Shown one piece after another: positions 11,021 through 17,366 of a stretch of 50,566 nucleotides of DNA (position 1 is the stretch's first letter; the number at the start of each line of letters is the position of its first letter). Source of the DNA: Bacteroidales bacterium. GTDB lineage: Bacteria > Bacteroidota > Bacteroidia > Bacteroidales > F082. The DNA is taken from assembly GCA_017630195.1 (NCBI GenBank), contig JAGBVS010000114.1, positions 1 through 50,566 of the forward strand, written 5' to 3'. The translations under genes and the position numbers were made by a program. Below the pieces are notes generated by a model that was not told the DNA's origin, made no database searches, and saw only the letters and a program-made list of their open reading frames with translations.

Positions 11021-11043
11021 CCCCCTCTCATGTTAAGTATTTG

Positions 11044-11316
11044 TTAAGTCAAGTATCCACAGTACCGAAGTTCCAGAATCTCATCGTCATAGATGTAGCG
11101 TGTGCCGCAATCATCCACAAGACCTGCAGCCACATCCCCCACCATCCAGTCCTCTACGCCTTCCCAGACCCACTGTTCACCGTTGAAGGTCTCCAGCACC
11201 ATCACATCCTCCTGCTGGTTCACCTCTACCACAGTGTAGGCCATCGGATACACCTCTGCACTTGCTACAGTACACAGCAGCAGAGCAACCATCACCATCA
11301 TCATCATCTTACGCAT
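11044..11316 (-). CDS. Secreted hypothetical protein, 90 aa
   Basis: A clear signal peptide: MRKMMMMVMVALLLCTVASA with a likely cleavage after A20 (ASA). The mature part, about 70 residues, is acidic, with two Cys that could form a disulphide (DDCGTRY and LRYCGYL). Second gene of a two-gene operon with 11344: there is no promoter in the 27-base gap, only a strong AAGGAAGGAGG site and a stem-loop. A secreted small protein is unusual for a phage early array; it might act at the host cell envelope or outside the cell. Family unknown. Confidence 0.75.
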   Translation of the reverse strand: MRKMMMMVMVALLLCTVASAEVYPMAYTVVEVNQQEDVMVLETFNGEQWVWEGVEDWMVGDVAAGLVDDCGTRYIYDDEILELRYCGYLT

Positions 11317-11337
11317 TGTCTCTTCCTCCTTCCTTCT

Positions 11338-11360
11338 ACTGGGTTAGCACTTAACCCAGT
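11338..11360 (-). other. Intergenic stem-loop in the 11344/11044 operon
   Basis: ACTGGGTTA and TAACCCAGT (9 bp) around AGTGC, overlapping the stop of the first gene. No T-tract follows, so read-through into the secreted-protein gene is expected, perhaps with partial attenuation. Confidence 0.55.
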
Positions 11361-11505
11361 TGCCGCACACGTTGCGTTCTACTACCCAGTTGCCGCCAAT
11401 CTGTTCGCCGTGGGCGATTGCTTCCTTCTTGGTCTTGGTGTAGTGAGCAAAAATCATGTCGCGGACGGTGTCGATGTTCTGTTCGTTGTATACTCTGTAC
11501 TTCAT
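11344..11505 (-). CDS. Small hypothetical protein, 53 aa
   Basis: Starts MKYRVYNEQNIDTVRDMIFA, with a strand and then a helix, and ends VVERNVCGNWVKC. The layout is similar to the 9899 product (a strand followed by a helix with TKKEAIAHGEQ). First gene of the operon with the secreted protein. The ATG at 11505 follows GGAGGAAACAACA. Confidence 0.7.
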   Translation of the reverse strand: MKYRVYNEQNIDTVRDMIFAHYTKTKKEAIAHGEQIGGNWVVERNVCGNWVKC

Positions 11506-11542
11506 TGTTGTTTCCTCCTTGTTTGTCCCTTTCGTTGTACTT

Positions 11543-11571
11543 ATTATAACACATGTTGCAGCAGTTGTCAA
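11543..11571 (-). promoter_or_regulatory. Consensus promoter for the 11344/11044 operon
   Basis: TTGACA (11566-11571), 17-bp spacer, TATAAT (11543-11548), then the AAGTACAACGAAAGG leader. TGTTG and CAACA flank the -35. TTAAC boxes at 11583 and 11594 upstream. Confidence 0.9.
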
Positions 11572-11582
11572 CACTTTTCTTT

Positions 11583-11697
11583 GTTAAGTATTTGTTAAGT
11601 GTAGTTAACAAACATTTAACATAATCTTAACTATTGGGCAAATTAGCGAGTTTGACCAATTAACACAAATTTAACAAAGATTTAACGTAGAGTTAAC
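11583..11697. promoter_or_regulatory. Phased TTAAC box array on both strands
   Basis: Minus-strand TTAAC boxes start at 11583, 11594 and 11604. Plus-strand TTAAC boxes start at 11605, 11616, 11627, 11660, 11671, 11682 and 11693: every interval is 11 bp, or 33 bp (three steps) across the gap. The palindrome GTTAAC at 11604 belongs to both sets. This looks like a dense binding site for a protein that binds tandem half-sites, as OmpR/PhoB-type regulators do; the TTAACA half-site resembles Bacillus PhoP boxes. It could also be an origin or partition site. Confidence 0.6.
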
Positions 11698-11709
11698 AAT
11701 ACGCGCAAT

Positions 11710-11738
11710 TCGGGCCGCTTTGGCCGGCAGCGGCCCGA
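11710..11738. other. GC-rich hairpin
   Basis: TCGGGCCGCT and AGCGGCCCGA form a perfect 10-bp stem, of the same type as the GC-rich terminators at 1058, 5052 and 7494 but without a T-tract on either side. Confidence 0.6.
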
Positions 11739-11964
11739 GCAGATGGGGTGCTAGTTTCACTTGAGCCACAAGCCTGACTTTTAGGAAAAGGATTGTTTTT
11801 ATTTTTATTCTGTTAAGTTTGTGCGAAAACTAAAGGCAAAGAGAAAGAGCAGAACTAATAGCTCTGCTCTTGGATACCCTACCCCCGGGGTGGGTTTTTG
11901 GGAAAAAGTAAAATTTTTGTTAAGTTTTTGTTATGCTCTGACCAAAAATAAAACCTAAAGGCTT
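11739..11964. other. Gene-free stretch with a 9-bp hairpin
   Basis: No credible gene is seen. AAGAGCAGA (11845-11853) pairs with TCTGCTCTT (11863-11871), and a C/G-rich block at 11880-11896 is followed by TTTTTGGG on the plus strand. GTTAA and GTTAT boxes 11 bp apart lie at 11919 and 11930. It separates the promoter-rich array from the AT-rich minus-strand operon at 11965-12776. Confidence 0.5.
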
Positions 11965-12396
11965 TTAAATTTCAGAATCACGGCATCCAGCCATATAATT
12001 ATGACAAAACATATTACACTGACCATCTGGCCCCTCGCAAGGAGTATGTTCGGCAATAAAATCTTCAATTCTATCCAACTTACATCTCTTTATAAAATCA
12101 TTCCATCCACATTCTTTTAAGATTTGTTCCGCAATATACTCGTCTCTCTTTCGAATATATTCATCAATCTCCTCTTGACTAGGGCACTCTAAATTAGTCT
12201 CTACCTCTTCATATTCTATACCCGTAATCGTTTTTCCGAACAATTCAAATTCTTTTTCTTCAAATCGAAGCTTAGCACTCATATACTCTCTTTTTAATTT
12301 AAATACATCTCTAAGCCCTAGCTCTGGAGCAATTTCATGCCTAAATCTTTCAGAAGCCTTCATACCGACTACCCCTGCTTTATTTACAGTTATCAT
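11965..12396 (-). CDS. Hypothetical protein with Cys-rich tail, 143 aa
   Basis: Last gene of a three-gene minus-strand operon. Helical and charged in the first 110 residues; the C-terminus has four Cys and a His (PCEGPDGQCNMFCHNYMAGC) that could form a small metal site. The start at 12396 overlaps the upstream gene by 17 bp and has a GGAG site; MKASERF, 11 residues in, is an alternative start. Codons are AT-rich with ATA and TCT, unlike the array to the left and like the structural genes. Confidence 0.65.
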   Translation of the reverse strand: MITVNKAGVVGMKASERFRHEIAPELGLRDVFKLKREYMSAKLRFEEKEFELFGKTITGIEYEEVETNLECPSQEEIDEYIRKRDEYIAEQILKECGWNDFIKRCKLDRIEDFIAEHTPCEGPDGQCNMFCHNYMAGCRDSEI

Positions 12397-12586
12397 TTAC
12401 AACTTTCTCCATTATTTTAATCATAGAGTCTCTAAACAACTTAGCTCTATTGGCTTCCCGAGTGGCCCCTTCGATATCTCCACTCCGCAGCCTACAAGCA
12501 CAATCATATTCTGCGATTCTTGTCTCTGTTGCCAAATCACTAATTAAAGCCTCTAATTTACTAACAGCAACCTGTGTCGTCTCCAT
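12380..12586 (-). CDS. Small helical protein, 68 aa
   Basis: Starts METTQVAVSKLEALISDLATETRIAEYD; all-helical, probable coiled coil, with two Cys. The ATG at 12586 follows GGGGAGGGATTCG and lies inside the upstream gene, which indicates translational coupling. No family recognised. Confidence 0.7.
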   Translation of the reverse strand: METTQVAVSKLEALISDLATETRIAEYDCACRLRSGDIEGATREANRAKLFRDSMIKIMEKVVNDNCK

Positions 12587-12776
12587 CGAATCCCTCCCCT
12601 AGAGTTTGTTCCAATAGATATTCAAAAATGCCGCAAATGATTCTAATTGGTGTACAAATTACCAATAGCAACATTCCTAAGCTCTTCATTTTTTTATCTT
12701 CAACTGCCGCAATTAATTCAGCATTTTCTACTAGTCCATACATGCCGATTAGCATCCATAAAATCAGTGCCCACAT
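12561..12776 (-). CDS. Two-pass membrane protein, 71 aa
   Basis: The ATG at 12776 is chosen because AGAGGTGAACGGCAA lies just before it. Two hydrophobic segments (about residues 3-17, ALILWMLIGMYGLV, and 31-50, LGMLLLVICTPIRIICGIF) flank a short charged loop (EDKKMK). The tail is acidic. Size and topology are compatible with a holin-like protein, but the genomic place, far from any lysin in this window, does not support that strongly. First gene of the operon under the promoter at 12802. Confidence 0.65.
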   Translation of the reverse strand: MWALILWMLIGMYGLVENAELIAAVEDKKMKSLGMLLLVICTPIRIICGIFEYLLEQTLGEGFDGDDTGCC

Positions 12777-12801
12777 TTGCCGTTCACCTCTTTTTATTTT
12801 T

Positions 12802-12830
12802 ATTATACCATAAAAATTTAAATTAATCAA
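12802..12830 (-). promoter_or_regulatory. Promoter of the 12776-11965 operon
   Basis: TTGATT (12825-12830), 17-bp spacer, TATAAT (12802-12807). Back-to-back with the rightward promoter at 12845, only 14 bp apart. Confidence 0.75.
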
Positions 12831-12844
12831 ATTTGCCCAAAGCC

Positions 12845-12873
12845 TTGACTTTTCACAAAAAATATGGTCTAAT
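12845..12873 (+). promoter_or_regulatory. Rightward promoter of the packaging and head operon
   Basis: TTGACT (12845-12850), 17-bp spacer, TCTAAT (12868-12873). The first reading frame can start only about 8 bases after the expected transcription start, so the mRNA is nearly leaderless. Confidence 0.65.
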
Positions 12874-12887
12874 TTATACAGAAGAAG

Positions 12888-13955
12888 GTGAGAACTATTA
12901 AACTTGATTATTCGTTAAAAACTGTAGAAGAGCGAAAAGCTTTTGTCGAAAAACTGCTAGCTGAAATGGATGGCGAACCTAATGCCGCATATTGTGAAAT
13001 TTTAGCAGATTATTTAGTAATTCCAATAGAGCGAGCAGAACGTAAAGAACGTCAGATTATGACTGACAATCGTATGGCCACTATCAATAAACGTGAGACT
13101 AGTCTTGAAGGTCTCATCGACCAGCTAGAAAATGGCGAAGACGGCATATACAATTTAATCAACGAATCTAAATCCACTATTCTTCAGCCTAAAATTTCTA
13201 TCACTAAAAAAGATTTGGAAGAAATTCCATTCCTAGCCCAACTCCGTGATTCTATTGAACGATGGGAAGGGATGTTAAAAACCGCTGAAGGAAGAGAAGC
13301 GTTTATAATTAAGAAAGCTCTTATTGAAATGCGGAAAGACCAATATGTTATTAAAAATACTTACCGCAAACCAGTAGTGCCGACGAAATTAGTGCGCTCC
13401 CACCCTCAACTCGTTCTAGATGAAGGATATGAAATTAATCCTGAAACTAACGGAATAGAGGCTTGGGGATTTAGTTTATGTGACCCAAAAGTATGCCAAG
13501 CAATTTTATGTAATTATTCAAAACTTAAAGAAAACTCCTGGGGCAATTTTGAAGGCGATATTTATTTTTTAATGGAAGATTTTGATAAAGTTGCCACTGA
13601 AGCCCTTGCCGAATATCCTATTTTAGAAAAAATTGTTGAATGTAAGATTGACGGCAAACAGAACATAGAAATTCAAAAAACCTTGGAAGAAGAATTCGAC
13701 AAGAAACATTCTCTTGAATATATTTCTTCACTATGGCGAAATAAGATTCCTCAATTAATTGCCGAATACGCTGAAGCCCAACTACTTGATTGGCACTATT
13801 TACAAGTTGAAAAAGGAAAATATAAAAAGTGTAGTAGATGTGGGCAGGTTAAATTGGCGCATGGCAAATATTTTTCAAAGAATAAAACCAGTAAAGATGG
13901 TTGGTATTCCATCTGTAAGTGCTGCCGTTCTAGGAAAAATAAAAAGGAGGAATAA
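12888..13955 (+). CDS. Zinc-ribbon protein upstream of TerL (small-terminase candidate)
   Basis: About 355 residues. The C-terminus holds a zinc ribbon: CSRC, 22 residues, then a CKCC cluster followed by a basic tail. A helical region at about 245-290 (KIDGKQNIEIQKTLEEEF) could be a helix-turn-helix. Position directly before TerL and the neighbouring ribbon protein suggests DNA recognition in packaging, i.e. a small-terminase-type role; this is inference. The GTG at 12888 sits inside an AGAAGGTGAG ribosome-site-like sequence, so a start slightly downstream (ATT at 12897) is possible. AT-rich codons. Confidence 0.6.
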   Translation: MRTIKLDYSLKTVEERKAFVEKLLAEMDGEPNAAYCEILADYLVIPIERAERKERQIMTDNRMATINKRETSLEGLIDQLENGEDGIYNLINESKSTILQPKISITKKDLEEIPFLAQLRDSIERWEGMLKTAEGREAFIIKKALIEMRKDQYVIKNTYRKPVVPTKLVRSHPQLVLDEGYEINPETNGIEAWGFSLCDPKVCQAILCNYSKLKENSWGNFEGDIYFLMEDFDKVATEALAEYPILEKIVECKIDGKQNIEIQKTLEEEFDKKHSLEYISSLWRNKIPQLIAEYAEAQLLDWHYLQVEKGKYKKCSRCGQVKLAHGKYFSKNKTSKDGWYSICKCCRSRKNKKEE

Positions 13956-13958
13956 AAT

Positions 13959-15173
13959 ATGGCTAATACTTCTCCATATGCGGGTTTATATTACTGCGAA
14001 CATTGCCATAAAACCAAGCCTGAAAAAGATTTCTATGGTTCTAATAATTTAGTTAAATATCCTAATAATGGTAAATTAACTCAATGTAAACAATGTATTA
14101 GTATGCACATTGATAACTGGAATCCTGATACTTATATGTGGATTCTTGAAGAATGCGATGTGCCGTATATCCCTACTGAATGGGTAGGCTTATTACAAAA
14201 ATATGCTAAAGACCCTGCTAAAGTAACTGGTTCTACTATTTTAGGTCGTTACTTGGCGAAAATGAAACTTAAGCAATATCGCGACTATCGTTGGAATGAC
14301 ACTGAATTTTTACAGGAACTTGCCAACCAAAAGATAGAAGCAACTATGAAACAAACTGGCCAGTACTCGGCTGCCGAAATAGCAATGGCGATTGAAGAAT
14401 CTAATAAAATTGTTATGCCGGAAAAGCCACCAGAGCTATTGGCCCAACAAGTACCTGTTCAATCTTATAATCCTTTTGAGCAGGAAGATGAAGAAGATTT
14501 ATCAAATGGTCTTACCCCTGAAGATATTACTTATTTAAAAATTAAATGGGGTAAAACTTATAAACCAGACGAATGGTTACAATTAGAAAAACTTTATGTA
14601 GATATGATGGAATCATATGACATCCAAACTGCCGGCCATATTGATACGCTTAAATTTATTTGTAAAACAAGTTTAAAAGCGAATCAACTCCTGGATTTAG
14701 GAGACGTAGACGGCGCCCAGAAGATGCTGAAGATGTATGATTCCATGATGAAATCCGGTAAATTTACTGAAGCTCAGAATAAAGCAGAAAAAGGTGAAGC
14801 TATTGATTCAATCTCAGAGCTCGTCGCCATCTGCGAAAAAGAAGGTTTTATACCTCGTTTCTACACAGAAGGGCCACAGGATAAAGTTGATAGGGTCTTA
14901 CAAGACCTACAAACTTATACTAAAACTCTTGTTGTCGAAGAAATGGGTCTTGGTGCCATGATTGAAAAAGCTGCTAAACAAATGCAAGAAGACCAACAGC
15001 GCAAAGAATCTAACGATGGTGCGGAAGATGATGAACAGGCAATGGAAGATGAACTCTTTGCGGAAAATGCCGATTCTGATATTGACCCCTATGATATGTA
15101 TGATTTATTAGAGCAGGAAGATGAATACGCTGAAGCGGATTGGGCGGCTGTTTCCGGGGAGGTGGGCAAATGA
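13959..15173 (+). CDS. Second zinc-ribbon protein upstream of TerL
   Basis: A 404-residue protein with an N-terminal zinc ribbon (CEHC at 13-16 and CKQC at 43-46, with a DFYGS element between), similar in plan to the C-terminal ribbon of the preceding gene. The rest is helical with an acidic C-terminus. The ATG at 13959 follows AAGGAGG and lies three bases after the upstream stop. Its own stop overlaps the TerL start (ATGA). Probable packaging partner of TerL; it may be the actual small terminase. Family not recognised. Confidence 0.6.
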   Translation: MANTSPYAGLYYCEHCHKTKPEKDFYGSNNLVKYPNNGKLTQCKQCISMHIDNWNPDTYMWILEECDVPYIPTEWVGLLQKYAKDPAKVTGSTILGRYLAKMKLKQYRDYRWNDTEFLQELANQKIEATMKQTGQYSAAEIAMAIEESNKIVMPEKPPELLAQQVPVQSYNPFEQEDEEDLSNGLTPEDITYLKIKWGKTYKPDEWLQLEKLYVDMMESYDIQTAGHIDTLKFICKTSLKANQLLDLGDVDGAQKMLKMYDSMMKSGKFTEAQNKAEKGEAIDSISELVAICEKEGFIPRFYTEGPQDKVDRVLQDLQTYTKTLVVEEMGLGAMIEKAAKQMQEDQQRKESNDGAEDDEQAMEDELFAENADSDIDPYDMYDLLEQEDEYAEADWAAVSGEVGK

Positions 15174-16921
15174 ATCTAAAAGAAATGATGAGTTTGTCTT
15201 CCCTCTCTGGGAATACAAAAATAGGTTTATCAGAAGAGCGTGTGCGGGCTATCATACCTGTCGCACGTCAATATATATCTTTCTGGCGTGAATACCCAGA
15301 TATATTTGTAGATTTCCTCCAGACCGGTGGTAAAGAAGGAGTGGAAACTACATTTAAATTTTACTTTTATCAACGCTGCTTTTTGCGTGCCGCAATGCGT
15401 CATAGAAAAGTATTTGCGTGTTTCCCCCGTGGTTATTCTAAATCATTCCTTTCGGTTCTAACACAGATGATTAGATGTATCCTTTACCCAGGAGCAAAAT
15501 TATATTCTGCCGCTGGTGGTAAATCTCAGTCTGCCGGTATTCTATCTGAAAAGATTGAAGAAATTTGTGTTATGATTCCTGCCTTTGATAGAGAAATAGA
15601 TAGACGCCGTGGTAAAACTGTTATCCGTAATGACTATTGTAAATATGTATTTAAGAATGGTTCTTATATTGATAACATGACTGCTGGCGAAAAGTCAAGA
15701 GGTAAGCGCCGACAAGGCGGTATATTTGAAGAGTGTGTTTCAATTGATAAAGATATTCTACAACAGGTTCTAATTCCTATTGCCAACATTTCCAGAAGAT
15801 GTATGGATGGTAGTAAGCATAGTGAAGAACCTCTTAACCAATCCGAATTGTATATTACTACTGCTGGATGTAAAGCTGACTATGCTTATCAAAAATTGAT
15901 ACAGCTCCTCGTCGAGATGATTGTAAATCCGAGCGAGGCTTTTATTATGGGCGGAACTTATCGTATCCCAGTACTTGCCGGACTATATGATAAAAACCTT
16001 ATTGATTCTTTGAAGCGTGACGATACGTTTAATGAGGCTACGTTCGGTCGAGAATATGAATCAGTATGGACTGGAACTGCCGAGGATGCTTTCTTCGATG
16101 GTGATAACTTTGATAGAAATCGTATTTTACAAAAGCCAGAGTATGAAGCTTCTGGGCGTTCAAGTGCTCAAGCGTATTATATTATTAGCGTTGACGTTGG
16201 ACGTAAGGGCTGTCAATCTGCTGCGATTGTATTTAAGGTAACACCACAACCGCAAGGTCCTGCTATTAAATCTGTAGTAAATATTTATGCTTGGGAAGAT
16301 GAACATTTTGAGAATCAAGCTATTCGTTTGAAAGAACTTTATTATAAATATAATGCCAGACGTCTTGTAATTGACGGTAATGGCCTTGGTATTGGTTTAA
16401 TTGACTATATGATTAAACCGCAAATTATCCCGTCTACTGGTGAAGTATATCCAGACTTTGGTATTTATAATGATGATGAAGGCTACTATAAGAAATATCG
16501 TTCTGATAGCTGTGAAGATAATGCTATTTATATAGTAAAAGCACAAGCACCTCTTAATACTGAAGCGTATAGTGCTACTCAAACAGCTCTTACTTCTGGT
16601 AAATTAAAATTCTTAATAGATGAAAGAACAGCAAAAGATAAACTTATGAATACTTCTGCTGGTAAAGCAATGTCTCCGGAAAAGCGTAGAGAGTATTTAG
16701 TGCCCTACGTCTTGACCGGTTTATTAAGAGATGAAATGTTAAATTTGCGCGAAGAAAATGAAGGCGTTAATATTATTTTAAAACCTGCCAGTAAAAAAAT
16801 TAAAAAGGATAAATTTTCTGTGTTGGCTTATGGTTTATATTATATTAAACAAGAAGAAGATAGTAAACGTAGAAAACGCAATAGAAATTTCTCCGAATGG
16901 AAATTCTATACAAGTAGATAA
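15170..16921 (+). CDS. terL: Terminase large subunit
   Basis: A 583-residue packaging motor. Walker A-type CFPRGYSKSF at about 84-93, Walker B-type GGIFEE at about 183-188, and an RNase-H-like nuclease domain with VDVGRKG at about 340, LVIDGNGLG at about 400 and a further acidic cluster near 430. It cuts concatemeric phage DNA and pumps it into the prohead. The ATG at 15170 overlaps the upstream TGA and follows GGGGAGGTGGGC; a longer form starting at 15140 is less likely. The following 68 bases up to the endonuclease gene hold no gene. Confidence 0.95.
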   Translation: MNLKEMMSLSSLSGNTKIGLSEERVRAIIPVARQYISFWREYPDIFVDFLQTGGKEGVETTFKFYFYQRCFLRAAMRHRKVFACFPRGYSKSFLSVLTQMIRCILYPGAKLYSAAGGKSQSAGILSEKIEEICVMIPAFDREIDRRRGKTVIRNDYCKYVFKNGSYIDNMTAGEKSRGKRRQGGIFEECVSIDKDILQQVLIPIANISRRCMDGSKHSEEPLNQSELYITTAGCKADYAYQKLIQLLVEMIVNPSEAFIMGGTYRIPVLAGLYDKNLIDSLKRDDTFNEATFGREYESVWTGTAEDAFFDGDNFDRNRILQKPEYEASGRSSAQAYYIISVDVGRKGCQSAAIVFKVTPQPQGPAIKSVVNIYAWEDEHFENQAIRLKELYYKYNARRLVIDGNGLGIGLIDYMIKPQIIPSTGEVYPDFGIYNDDEGYYKKYRSDSCEDNAIYIVKAQAPLNTEAYSATQTALTSGKLKFLIDERTAKDKLMNTSAGKAMSPEKRREYLVPYVLTGLLRDEMLNLREENEGVNIILKPASKKIKKDKFSVLAYGLYYIKQEEDSKRRKRNRNFSEWKFYTSR

Positions 16922-16989
16922 AAAGTGGGCAAATCTTGATATTGCGGTTATTGTATTTTTGAAATTTTATGATAAGGTAGGTGAATTTT

Positions 16990-17349
16990 ATGGACGCATC
17001 TCGTGCGGAAATTAAAATTAAAGAAATTTTACAAATGAACGATGTAGATTTCGTTCAAGAGTACACTGTACCTGGTCTATGTAGTTCTAATGGACGTTTG
17101 TTACGTTTTGATTTTTGTGTGTTTGACCCTGATGGCAATGTGGATTTTCTAATTGAATATCAGGGCAAACAACATTATGAACCTTGCTCTAAATTTGGGG
17201 GCAAGAAAGGATTTTATCAACAACAATTTAATGATAATAAAAAAAGACGTTATTGTGCTTTAAATGGTATTAAGTTGATTGAAATTCCGTATACTGAGGA
17301 AAATTTAATTTCTTATGATTATATCATGGAGAAAGCAGAATTATATTAA
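16990..17349 (+). CDS. Vsr/EDxHD-like homing endonuclease
   Basis: A 119-residue protein with the core D41 (RFDF), strand FLIEYQGKQHY (E56, Q58, H62), then NDNKKRRYCALNGIKLIEIPY. This is the pattern of the small phage endonucleases related to Vsr and to the I-Bth0305I family (PD-(D/E)XK/EDxHD fold). It lies as a free-standing gene between TerL and portal, a common place for homing endonucleases. The ATG at 16990 follows GGTAGGTGA; a GTG three codons upstream is an alternative. Activity not shown. Confidence 0.75.
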   Translation: MDASRAEIKIKEILQMNDVDFVQEYTVPGLCSSNGRLLRFDFCVFDPDGNVDFLIEYQGKQHYEPCSKFGGKKGFYQQQFNDNKKRRYCALNGIKLIEIPYTEENLISYDYIMEKAELY

Positions 17350-17366
17350 AGGGAAGGAGTGAGCAG

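Noticed and set aside
11044..11570. Plus-strand frame with a His repeat
   Set aside because: The His run is the complement of the Met codons in the signal peptide of the minus-strand gene.
12561..12776. Holin assignment for the two-pass membrane protein
   Set aside because: Size and topology fit, but no lysin or late-lysis context is nearby, so it is left as a membrane protein.
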